Positions 1-6,316 of a stretch of 64,000 nucleotides of DNA are shown here, one piece after another. This DNA is from Lachnospiraceae bacterium. Its GTDB lineage: Bacteria > Bacillota > Clostridia > Lachnospirales > Lachnospiraceae. The first letter of the stretch is position 1. Every line of letters begins with the position of its first letter. The notes under the pieces are model-generated. The model was given only the letters and a program-made list of their open reading frames with translations, did no database searches and was not told the origin of the DNA. Position numbers and translations under genes: made by a program. The stretch is taken from contig JAJQCZ010000019.1 of assembly GCA_021202465.1 (NCBI GenBank), positions 1-64,000 on the forward strand, in the 5' to 3' direction.

Positions 1-1
1 A

Positions 2-253
2 GAATATACGATGTATTCCAGTTGTGAGCCGTGTTTTATGTGCAGCGGTGCAATGGTATGGGTTAGGCTGGGACGATTAGTATATGGTGCCAGCAATATT
101 GATTTGGAGAATATTTTAGGCAATGAAGGATGCAACTGCAGCAAAATCGTTTTTGATAATTCCTTTCATAAGCCAGAGGTTACATCAGGAGTCTTAAGGA
201 AAGAAAGTTTGTCTGTATTAAGGCAATATTTTTCTTCTCACGAGAAAGGATGA
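2..253 (+). CDS. Nucleoside/cytidine deaminase family protein, 5' truncated by window
   Basis: The reading frame is open from base 2, so the N-terminus lies outside the window. The visible part carries the second zinc motif of the cytidine/deoxycytidylate deaminase superfamily (Ser-Cys-Glu-Pro-Cys-x2-Cys, then Gly-Ala-Met-x-Trp), followed by the family's Tyr-Gly-Ala-Ser stretch. The first zinc motif (His-Ala-Glu) is missing only because of the edge. Relatives include tRNA adenosine deaminase, guanine deaminase and cytosine deaminase; the fragment does not separate them. The next gene follows after 24 bases. Confidence 0.75.
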   Translation, partial: EYTMYSSCEPCFMCSGAMVWVRLGRLVYGASNIDLENILGNEGCNCSKIVFDNSFHKPEVTSGVLRKESLSVLRQYFSSHEKG

Positions 254-277
254 ATTCCAGTTTATCGAGGTGATATT

Positions 278-610
278 GTGAAAGAACGAAAAGAAATCCT
301 GGATTATGGGATGACGCTGCCGGATGTGTATATAGACGCGCCGTTTCGTGACGCGAACTGGATCCTGCTTCGTTATAAGAAGAATAAACGCGTTTTTGCA
401 TGGACGTATGAGCGGAATGGAAATATCTGCGTCAATGTGAAGGTGGATCCGGCGTGGCGGGATTTCTGGCGGAGCGTGTATGCGTCTGTTCAGCCGGGAT
501 ATCACCAGAATAAGGAACACTGGAATACGATCATTCTGGACGGGAGTATCCCGGATGATGAAATAAAGCGGATGGTGGTGGAGAGCTACGATCTGATCGT
601 GAAGAAATAA
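278..610 (+). CDS. MmcQ/YjbR family protein
   Basis: A 110-residue protein whose length and pattern fit the MmcQ/YjbR (DUF419) family: an early Asp-x3-Phe-Arg-Asp segment, then Trp-Ile-Leu-Leu-Arg-Tyr-Lys, a Val-Asn-Val-Lys-x-Asp-Pro strand and a C-terminal His-Trp-Asn-Thr-Ile-Leu-Asp-Gly segment. The family has a CyaY-like fold and is often called DNA-binding, but its role is poorly known. The GTG start has a GAGG ribosome site at 267-270. A terminator-like hairpin follows. Confidence 0.8.
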   Translation: MKERKEILDYGMTLPDVYIDAPFRDANWILLRYKKNKRVFAWTYERNGNICVNVKVDPAWRDFWRSVYASVQPGYHQNKEHWNTIILDGSIPDDEIKRMVVESYDLIVKK

Positions 611-623
611 CAGAAATGACGGA

Positions 624-657
624 GCGTCTGCCGGAAACGGTGGACGTTTTTGTTTTT
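624..657 (+). terminator. Intrinsic terminator after the YjbR-like gene
   Basis: A GCGTC/GACGT outer stem and a CCG-GAAA-CGG inner stem-loop are followed by a T-rich run. Confidence 0.6.
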
Positions 658-662
658 ACACG

Positions 663-691
663 TTGCGTGTCAACCGAAAATATGCTATGGT
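663..691 (+). promoter_or_regulatory. Promoter of the HTH / AlbA_2 pair
   Basis: TTGCGT (663-668), 17 bp, TATGGT (686-691), about 40 bases before the regulator start. Confidence 0.45.
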
Positions 692-729
692 AAATACACA
701 ATGTGTTGATGAATTGGAGGATTATAACA

Positions 730-966
730 GTGGAATGTAAAGAGAAAATCAAAGAACTTCGGGAGTGTACGGGCATGAACCGCAAGGAATTCTGCGAATA
801 TTTTCAGATCCCCTATCGGACGGTGACAGAATGGGAACTGGGGAACCGGCACGCACCGGATTATGTATTACGGCTGTTGGAGTATTATATTCGCATGGAG
901 CAACTCGATATAAAGAAGGAGGGGGAAGCCGGTGATGGAGCGGATGGTGGAAGATCAGACTGTTGA
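730..966 (+). CDS. Helix-turn-helix (XRE-like) regulator
   Basis: About 78 residues from a GTG start chosen because GGAGG lies at 716-720; an upstream ATG at 709 is in frame but lacks a ribosome site. Residues 5-55 form a compact helix-turn-helix of the Cro/C1 type (Ile-Lys-Glu-Leu-Arg, then Asn-Arg-Lys-Glu-Phe-Cys, Pro-Tyr-Arg-Thr-Val-x-Glu-Trp-Glu and Arg-x-Ala-Pro). Small Clostridia regulators of this kind often sit beside accessory genes. Its last 35 bases overlap the next gene in another frame, so the two are probably co-translated. A DNA target is not evident. Confidence 0.7.
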   Translation: MECKEKIKELRECTGMNRKEFCEYFQIPYRTVTEWELGNRHAPDYVLRLLEYYIRMEQLDIKKEGEAGDGADGGRSDC

Positions 967-2368
967 GTGGAAAGAAGCCTGGCATGACGATTATCTGAAA
1001 TGGATCTGTGGCTATGCCAATGCCAGTGGGGGAACCTTATTGATCGGTATCGATGATTGCGGACATGTGAAAGGAATCAATAATGCTGTGGCTTTGCTGG
1101 AGCGGATTCCCAATCAGGTGACCGATACAATGGGGATCATTGTCGATGTAAATTTGCGCAATAAGGATGGTCTTGATTACCTGGAAATTGTGGTAGAGAA
1201 ATATCCGACGATGATCAGTTTTCACGGAGTGTATTATTATCGTTCCGGAAGCACGATGCGTACGATTACAGGAAAAGAACTGGATCGGGCGATTCTTCGT
1301 TCTCAGGGCAGGACATGGGACGGCATGCCGGTTCCCAGACTGAGAGTAGAGGATTTAAGTCAGAGTGCGATTGCACTTTTCAAGAAGAAAGCGATCTGGA
1401 GAAGGCGTCTGACGGAGGAGGAGACGAAAGTTCCTGACAAGGTGCTGATGGAAAATCTGCGTCTGTATGATGATGACGGATATTTGACGAGAGCGGCGGC
1501 GCTGGCTTTTTATCCGGACCCGGAGCGATGGATTACCGGCGCCTATATTAAGATTGGCTTTTTCGGAGATTCGGATTCGGATTTGCAGTATCAGGATGAA
1601 ATACATGGACCGTTGATCGAGCAGATAGACAAGGCCATGGAGCTGATCTATACGAAGTACATGAAAGCGCTGATTACCTATGAGGGAATCCAGCGTATTG
1701 AGAGGTTCATGTTTCATCCGGATGCCTGCAGGGAGATTTTGCTGAATGCTGTCGTTCACAAGGCCTACGAGAGCTGCAATCCGATTCAGATCAGTATTTA
1801 TGAAGACCATATGTATATCTGGAATGAGGGAAGCATGCCGGCAGAACTGGCTTCGACGGAAAAGCTTTTTGAGAAACATTCATCCAGGCCATATAATCCG
1901 AAGCTGGCGAACACGTTTTTCAAAAGCGGGATGATCGAGGCGTGGGGGCGCGGTTTCGATAAGATCCGAAATGGGTGCGAAGAATATGAGGGTCCGCTCC
2001 CGAAATATGATTTTTCGGGAGGGGTGATGGTTTTGTGTAATGCCTGCCCTTTGTATTTGCAGTTGTTGAGGAAAAATGGTGGGGAAAGGTCAGGAATAAC
2101 AGATGACCCAATAAATGACCCAATAAATGACCCAATAAATGACCCAAAAGAGAATGGGATATTTGATGAAAACGTCGATGTACAAACGAGATTACTGGCT
2201 GCTATTTATTATCATCCGGAATGGACACGAAAAAAATACAGCGAAATCCTGAATGTTTCAGATGCAACGGTTAAGAGACTTTTAGCAAAACTGCAGAAAG
2301 ATAATGTTGTCATGCATGAGGGGTCAAGAAAGAAGGGAAAATGGGTTATAGTAAAGCAGGAGAAATAA
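932..2368 (+). CDS. AlbA_2/RecG-like ATP-binding protein with winged-helix end
   Basis: A 478-residue protein. The N-terminus has the AlbA_2 (Schlafen-like, AAA_4) pattern Glu-x-Lys-Glu-Ala, then Ile-Cys-Gly-Tyr-Ala-Asn-Ala-Ser-Gly-Gly and Ile-Gly-Ile-Asp-Asp. The middle (about 260-340) resembles the ATPase-like HATPase_c_4 domain often labelled RecG-like (Leu-Asn-Ala-Val-Val-His-Lys-x-Tyr; Ser-Gly-Met-Ile-Glu-Ala-Trp-Gly-Arg-Gly). A linker near 392-405 repeats Asn-Asp-Pro-Ile, and the last 70 residues look like a winged helix (Tyr-Ser-Glu-Ile-Leu-Asn-Val-Ser-x-Ala-Thr-Val). Such proteins are usually annotated as transcriptional regulators or helicases; the function is unproven. AGGAGG at 917-922 supports the GTG start; ATG at 935 is an alternative. 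Confidence 0.75.
   Translation: MMERMVEDQTVEWKEAWHDDYLKWICGYANASGGTLLIGIDDCGHVKGINNAVALLERIPNQVTDTMGIIVDVNLRNKDGLDYLEIVVEKYPTMISFHGVYYYRSGSTMRTITGKELDRAILRSQGRTWDGMPVPRLRVEDLSQSAIALFKKKAIWRRRLTEEETKVPDKVLMENLRLYDDDGYLTRAAALAFYPDPERWITGAYIKIGFFGDSDSDLQYQDEIHGPLIEQIDKAMELIYTKYMKALITYEGIQRIERFMFHPDACREILLNAVVHKAYESCNPIQISIYEDHMYIWNEGSMPAELASTEKLFEKHSSRPYNPKLANTFFKSGMIEAWGRGFDKIRNGCEEYEGPLPKYDFSGGVMVLCNACPLYLQLLRKNGGERSGITDDPINDPINDPINDPKENGIFDENVDVQTRLLAAIYYHPEWTRKKYSEILNVSDATVKRLLAKLQKDNVVMHEGSRKKGKWVIVKQEK
2104..2148 (+). repeat. In-frame 12-bp tandem repeat (about 3.5 copies)
   Basis: The unit TGACCCAATAAA occurs three times, followed by a partial fourth copy. It encodes Asn-Asp-Pro-Ile. Because the unit is 12 bp, copy-number change would alter linker length without shifting the frame. 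Confidence 0.9.
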
Positions 2369-2376
2369 ATAAAAGC

Positions 2377-2551
2377 ATGTACCGAATCTATATCGTAGAG
2401 GATGATCGCGGTATCGCAGAGGGAATCTCCGCAGTCTTGCCCGGCTGAGGGGATCCTCTCCGGCGTGGTGCTCTATAAGCTGGCGGGGCTGCATCTGGTC
2501 AGTGACGACAAATTGGAAAACAGTTCGACCTTCAAAGATAAATTTGATTGA
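2377..2551 (+). pseudogene. Gene remnants: response-regulator start and an unidentified 3' end
   Basis: ATG at 2377 begins a 23-codon frame reading Tyr-Arg-Ile-Tyr-Ile-Val-Glu-Asp-Asp, the classic start of a response-regulator receiver domain, but it stops at 2447-2449. Immediately after, another frame reads a short hydrophobic end (Ile-Leu-Ser-Gly-Val-Val-Leu-Tyr) followed by a polar tail and a stop at 2549-2551. I cannot assign this second piece. The simplest reading is a deletion that joined the start of one gene to the end of another. The stop overlaps the -35 box of the following T-box promoter. Confidence 0.4.
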
Positions 2552-2576
2552 CATCCTCCCAAATTGTAACTATAAT
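2548..2576 (+). promoter_or_regulatory. Consensus promoter of the T-box operon
   Basis: TTGACA (2548-2553), 17 bp, TATAAT (2571-2576): a perfect sigma-A promoter. Transcription is predicted to start near 2583. Confidence 0.85.
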
Positions 2577-2582
2577 GAAAAA

Positions 2583-2848
2583 AAACCAGTGATGGGGGAG
2601 TTCCGATTTTTAAACGGTCCTCAGAGAGTCCGGGAGGGTGGAAACCGGATGATGTCAGTGAAGTCGGGTGGGCCCCGGAGGGCGAGATGAGCAGGAGAGA
2701 ACCTGTTAGTTGAGACGTGTGGCAGGCGTTAAAGGGCCGGGAATGGAATCCATTCCGCAGAGGTGGACATCGTCCGGATGTCAATGAAGGTGGTACCGCA
2801 GGTTTACAGACCTGTCCTTGAATTTTATTCAGGGACGGGTTTTTTTTG
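2583..2848 (+). promoter_or_regulatory. T-box riboswitch leader
   Basis: The leader has the Stem I distal signature (AGAGAGTCCGGG, then GGGTGGAAACCGG at about 2633-2655), a GAGCAGGAGAG segment after Stem I, and the T-box proper TGAAGGTGGTACCGC at 2785-2799, which forms the antiterminator, before a terminator at 2810-2848. T-boxes sense uncharged tRNA and let transcription continue when an amino acid is scarce. The variable base of the TGGT bulge is T, predicting a tRNA with discriminator A. I could not fix the specifier codon with confidence: the 3' side of Stem I, near 2668-2678, offers GTG or TGG. TGG (Trp) fits the discriminator less well. Confidence 0.9.
2810..2848 (+). terminator. T-box-controlled terminator
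   Basis: ACCTGTCC pairs with GGGACGGGT across a 13-15 base loop and is followed by eight T residues; alternative pairing with the T-box would prevent it. Confidence 0.9.
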
Positions 2849-2899
2849 TGGTTTCTCTTGGCGAATCATCATGGACAGAAGCAGGGAAAGGGGAGAGGA

Positions 2900-3250
2900 A
2901 TGATGGATGACAGTTTTTGGTTGTATGATTTAAAAGTGGAGGTGGTTGCGACGGACAGACCGATGGTATGCAGTCACCAGGCAGGCGACTATTTCCTGGT
3001 CGAAGGAGAGAATCTGATCTTTCCGCAGACGCAGTCCTTTTCGATGTACGCGCTGGCTGCGCTGCTTCCGATCCTTCCTGCGAAACAGCGTCCGCTTCAG
3101 GAAAATGACTGGATGCTTTCGGATAGCCTGATTGCGTGTCCGGATCCGAACTGCGGAGCAAAATTCAAGATCACGAGGACTGGGAAACGGATCTTTCATC
3201 ATGGGGACTGCACACTTGTGCCGGTTCAGAAAGAGGAAGAAAAACGATGA
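2900..3250 (+). CDS. TIGR04076 family protein
   Basis: A 116-residue protein matching the TIGR04076 pattern: a Val-Glu-Val-Val start, Cys-Ser-His-Gln-Ala-Gly-Asp-Tyr-Phe, a central Ala-Leu-Ala-Ala-Leu-Leu-Pro-Ile-Leu-Pro-Ala-Lys-Gln segment, and a C-terminal Cys-Pro-Asp-Pro-x-Cys with a later Cys. Its role is unknown; the cysteines could hold a metal. ATG at 2900 or 2903 follows a GGGGAGAGG ribosome site. It is the first gene after the T-box, and its stop overlaps the next gene's start as ATGA, so the two are probably translated together. Confidence 0.75.
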   Translation: MMDDSFWLYDLKVEVVATDRPMVCSHQAGDYFLVEGENLIFPQTQSFSMYALAALLPILPAKQRPLQENDWMLSDSLIACPDPNCGAKFKITRTGKRIFHHGDCTLVPVQKEEEKR

Positions 3251-4314
3251 TTCATCAGATTACTTCATCAAAGATCACTTTGGATAATGGGTATACGTTC
3301 AGCCGGGTCATTAATGGGTGCTGGCAGCTGTCTGCGGAACACTGTCTGAAGGGGCAGCTGGATTATGATGATGCGCTGAAGGCCTTTCATATGTTAAAGG
3401 AACGCGGCCTGACCACGTTTGACTGCGCGGATATCTATACCGGAGTGGAGGAAATCCTTGGCAGGTTTGTAGAAGAATTAAAGGCGATGGGCGGATATTC
3501 GCATGACGATATTCAGATTCATACGAAGTATGTCCCGGATCTGAATATTCTTGATCAGGTGAATTTTGAATATACGGAGAAGGTGGTAGACCGCAGTCTG
3601 ATGCGGATGCATCGGGACTGTCTGGATCTGGTGCAGTTTCACTGGTGGGATTATGAGGTGCCGGGAATGCTGGAGACGGCGTTTGACCTGGTAAAGCTTC
3701 AGGAGAAAGGAAAGATCCGTAATATTGCCATGTGCAATTTTGATACGGAGCATCTGAAGCAGATGGTTGATGCGGGAATACCGGTGATATCCAACCAGAC
3801 GCAGTATTCCGTGTTCGACCGGAGACCGGAGAAGGCACTGCTGCCGTATTCGAGGGAGCATGATGTCTACAGCTTCTGCTATGGCACACTGGCGGGAGGT
3901 TTTCTCGCCGAACGCTGGATCGGTGTAAAACGCAGTGACTTTGAGCCGGAGACCCGATCGCATGTGAAATATCTGCAGATTATCGAGGATTCCCTTGGAT
4001 GGGATGGATATCAGGGGATTCTGCTGCTGCTGAAGGAGATTGCGGACAAGTATCAGGTCAGTATCTCAAATGTGGCGGTACGGTATATTCTGAATCAGCC
4101 GGGCGTGGGCGCGGTGATGGTAGGCTGCAGAAACAGCCGGCATGTCGGGGATAATGCGAATATTCTGAGCTTTAACCTGACGGACGAAGAGATGGAGAGG
4201 ATCCGTTCCTTTATCGGGCAATATCCGATGCCGGAGGGCGAGCCGTTCAGTCTGGAGCGAACGCCTGGCTCCCGCTATCGCAATATTATGAAAATGAATC
4301 TGAACAAAGCTTAG
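3247..4314 (+). CDS. Aldo/keto reductase
   Basis: A 355-residue protein of the aldo/keto reductase superfamily. Visible signatures are Val-Ile-Asn-Gly-Cys-Trp-Gln, Thr-Phe-Asp-Cys-Ala-Asp-Ile-Tyr-Thr-Gly with the catalytic Asp and Tyr near residues 56-61, a Lys-Tyr-Val segment, and a late Gly-Ala-Val-Met-Val-Gly-Cys-Arg-Asn nucleotide-binding region. Such enzymes reduce aldehydes or ketones with NAD(P)H. The substrate is unknown. Overlap with the upstream gene and shared T-box control imply an amino-acid-linked metabolite, which is inference. Confidence 0.85.
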   Translation: MIHQITSSKITLDNGYTFSRVINGCWQLSAEHCLKGQLDYDDALKAFHMLKERGLTTFDCADIYTGVEEILGRFVEELKAMGGYSHDDIQIHTKYVPDLNILDQVNFEYTEKVVDRSLMRMHRDCLDLVQFHWWDYEVPGMLETAFDLVKLQEKGKIRNIAMCNFDTEHLKQMVDAGIPVISNQTQYSVFDRRPEKALLPYSREHDVYSFCYGTLAGGFLAERWIGVKRSDFEPETRSHVKYLQIIEDSLGWDGYQGILLLLKEIADKYQVSISNVAVRYILNQPGVGAVMVGCRNSRHVGDNANILSFNLTDEEMERIRSFIGQYPMPEGEPFSLERTPGSRYRNIMKMNLNKA

Positions 4315-4404
4315 GAACCGGGAGGCGTGACCGGGCGAACGACCAATGAACAGGGAGCCGCGGTCGGACGATTGTTATTATTAATCAGGAAAGAGAGGAA
4401 AAAG

Positions 4405-5790
4405 ATGATGGATCAAAAGGAAAAGCAGCTGACATTTCGGGGAGGAATTGGTTTCTCACTTGTTCCGGTCGTGATTTATGTATTTTTCTGCATGGTACTC
4501 TTTATCGGGTTTCGGGCCTTTAACATGGAGGCGCTGGCGGTAGGCGGATTTCTCGCACTTCTTGTCGGAGGAATATTCTGCACGAGCTACATGGAATACT
4601 GGGAAAGCGCAATCCGCGGTATTTCGTCGATCACATCGGTTTCCGTGGTTGTGATTCTTCTTCTGGTGGGCATGTTCAGCCAGCTGATCAAGACCTGCGG
4701 GCTGTCCGGAGGATTTGTGTGGATCGCGAATACGTTGGGAATCCGGGGCGGACTTTTTGTGGCATTCACATTTCTTGCCACCTGTATCGTATCGACGGCT
4801 ACGGGATCGTCCATCGGAACGATGTTTATCGCATTTCCCATCTTTTATCCGGCCGGACTGATCCTGGGCGGGAATGAGATGCTGATGGCCGGAAGCATTG
4901 TATCAGGGGCGATTTTCGGAGACAATCTGGCTCCTATTTCCGATACAACGATTGCTTCTTCCTCGACGCAGCAGTTTAAAGACGGACGTCCGGCAGATAT
5001 CGGCGGTGTGGTCTCCAGCCGTCTGAAATATTCGGCGGTGGCGGGCCTGATTTCCATTGTGATTTTCGCGGTGTTTGGCGGGATGGGCGGCACCTGGCAG
5101 GGCGGAGAAATTGACGCAGCCTCGAATCCCGTTTCTCTGGTGATGCTGATTCCGGTGGTTGTGATGCTGGCCGTTTCTACAAAAACCAGAAATATTTACG
5201 AAGGTATCTTTGTAGGTCTGTTTCTGGGAACCGCGGTCGGACTCGCAACGGGACTGTTCACCTTTGATGCGGTTTTCGCCAATGACGCAGCGAATAACGA
5301 GGCGACCGGTTTTCTGATTGACGGTGTGAATAACATCCTTCCGACCTGTGCGCTGGTGATTTCGGTATTTGGAATTATGGGCGTGTTAAATGATGCCGGC
5401 ATGCTGAATCTTATCGCGGAAAAGATTCTGAACAGTAAGATGGCGCAAACGGATACGGGAGCCGAGCTGGTATGTATGGCTGGAATTGCGGTGACGACTG
5501 TTCTGCTGGGTGGTGTAAGCAGTGCCTCGATTCTTACGTTTGGTCCTATTCTGAATAAAATCGGTTCGGCGAAGAACATTCATCCTTATCGCCGGGCCAA
5601 CCTTCTGGACGGCACGGCAAACAGCCTTCCGGCGATTGTACCGTTTATGAGTGTTTTCGTATTTATCGGCGCGGCGTTGACCGGATTGTCGCCGGTGGTG
5701 GTCGCCGGGGGAACCATCTACGGCTTCGCTTTGTTTGCGGTATTCCTTGTTGCGGTTCTTACCGGATGGGGCCGGAAAAAGGAACTGTGA
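4405..5790 (+). CDS. NhaC-type Na+/H+ antiporter family transporter
   Basis: An integral membrane protein of about 461 residues with roughly 11-12 hydrophobic segments. It carries NhaC-family features: Gly-Ala-Ile-Phe-Gly-Asp-Asn-Leu-Ala-Pro-Ile-Ser-Asp-Thr-Thr near residue 170 and a repeat-like Leu-Leu-Asp-Gly-Thr-Ala-Asn-Ser near 400. Known relatives include Na+/H+ and malate/lactate antiporters, and T-box-regulated members have been proposed as amino acid transporters. Because a T-box leads this operon, amino acid uptake is more likely here than pH homeostasis (inference). ATG at 4405 follows GAGAGG at 4393-4398. Confidence 0.85.
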   Translation: MMDQKEKQLTFRGGIGFSLVPVVIYVFFCMVLFIGFRAFNMEALAVGGFLALLVGGIFCTSYMEYWESAIRGISSITSVSVVVILLLVGMFSQLIKTCGLSGGFVWIANTLGIRGGLFVAFTFLATCIVSTATGSSIGTMFIAFPIFYPAGLILGGNEMLMAGSIVSGAIFGDNLAPISDTTIASSSTQQFKDGRPADIGGVVSSRLKYSAVAGLISIVIFAVFGGMGGTWQGGEIDAASNPVSLVMLIPVVVMLAVSTKTRNIYEGIFVGLFLGTAVGLATGLFTFDAVFANDAANNEATGFLIDGVNNILPTCALVISVFGIMGVLNDAGMLNLIAEKILNSKMAQTDTGAELVCMAGIAVTTVLLGGVSSASILTFGPILNKIGSAKNIHPYRRANLLDGTANSLPAIVPFMSVFVFIGAALTGLSPVVVAGGTIYGFALFAVFLVAVLTGWGRKKEL

Positions 5791-5842
5791 TGCGGAACAG
5801 CACGGACTTCATTTTGTAAGGCGAGGGGCGTCGGTTTCTTAC

Positions 5843-5871
5843 TTGTCAAACAAGGAGGGGCGTGATACGAT
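5843..5871 (+). promoter_or_regulatory. Promoter of the rubredoxin gene
   Basis: TTGTCA (5843-5848), 17 bp, TACGAT (5866-5871), about 110 bases before the start codon. The leader in between shows no clear regulatory fold. Confidence 0.5.
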
Positions 5872-5982
5872 AGAGAACGACAGAAGATTGTCAATCCCCG
5901 CAGCAGTCTGGCAGAGGATCAGGCTGAACATGGCTGTGGAGTACGGCATCCTCAGGATGCCATTTTAAGGAGGAAGTGCAGG

Positions 5983-6141
5983 ATGAAATACGTATGTGAT
6001 GTGTGCGGTTATGTGTATGACCCGGCCAAGGGAGATCCCGATAACGGAATCGCGCCCGGAACGGCTTTTGAAGACCTCCCCGAGGACTGGACATGTCCTC
6101 TGTGCGCGGTGGGTAAGGATCAGTTCACGGAGACCGAGTAA
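5983..6141 (+). CDS. Rubredoxin
   Basis: A 52-residue protein with the complete rubredoxin pattern: [10 protein letters not shown] at residues 5-14 and Trp-Thr-Cys-Pro-Leu-Cys near 37-42, giving four iron ligands. It carries single electrons in the cytoplasm and in anaerobes often serves peroxide or superoxide reductases. The length is normal. AAGGAGG at 5967-5973 is ideally spaced. The gene is monocistronic, with its own promoter and terminator. Confidence 0.95.
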   Translation: MKYVCDVCGYVYDPAKGDPDNGIAPGTAFEDLPEDWTCPLCAVGKDQFTETE

Positions 6142-6160
6142 AAAAGACATGACGCAGCGA

Positions 6161-6190
6161 AAGGCCCGGGTGTACAGCCCGGGCTTTTCT
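6161..6190 (+). terminator. Intrinsic terminator after rubredoxin
   Basis: GCCCGGG pairs with CCCGGGC across a 7-base loop and is followed by TTTTCTT. Confidence 0.85.
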
Positions 6191-6237
6191 TAAGAAATGT
6201 TATGGTGAACGATATAAAGTCGTTTACTATAAATGTG

Positions 6238-6266
6238 TTGAAAGTGTGTCCTGAGAAGGGTATAAT
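6238..6266 (+). promoter_or_regulatory. Promoter of the acidic lipoprotein gene
   Basis: TTGAAA (6238-6243), 17 bp, TATAAT (6261-6266). Confidence 0.75.
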
Positions 6267-6316
6267 CAATGCATACAAAAACAGACGCTGCGGCGTCGGA
6301 AGGAAGGGAAAACTGT

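Noticed and set aside
2104-2148. Possible CRISPR-like array
   Set aside because: The 12-bp units are contiguous, without spacers, and inside a coding frame.
2668-2678. Assigning the T-box to tryptophan from a TGG in the specifier region
   Set aside because: The T in the TGGT bulge predicts discriminator base A, whereas bacterial tRNA-Trp usually has G; the loop could also present GTG.
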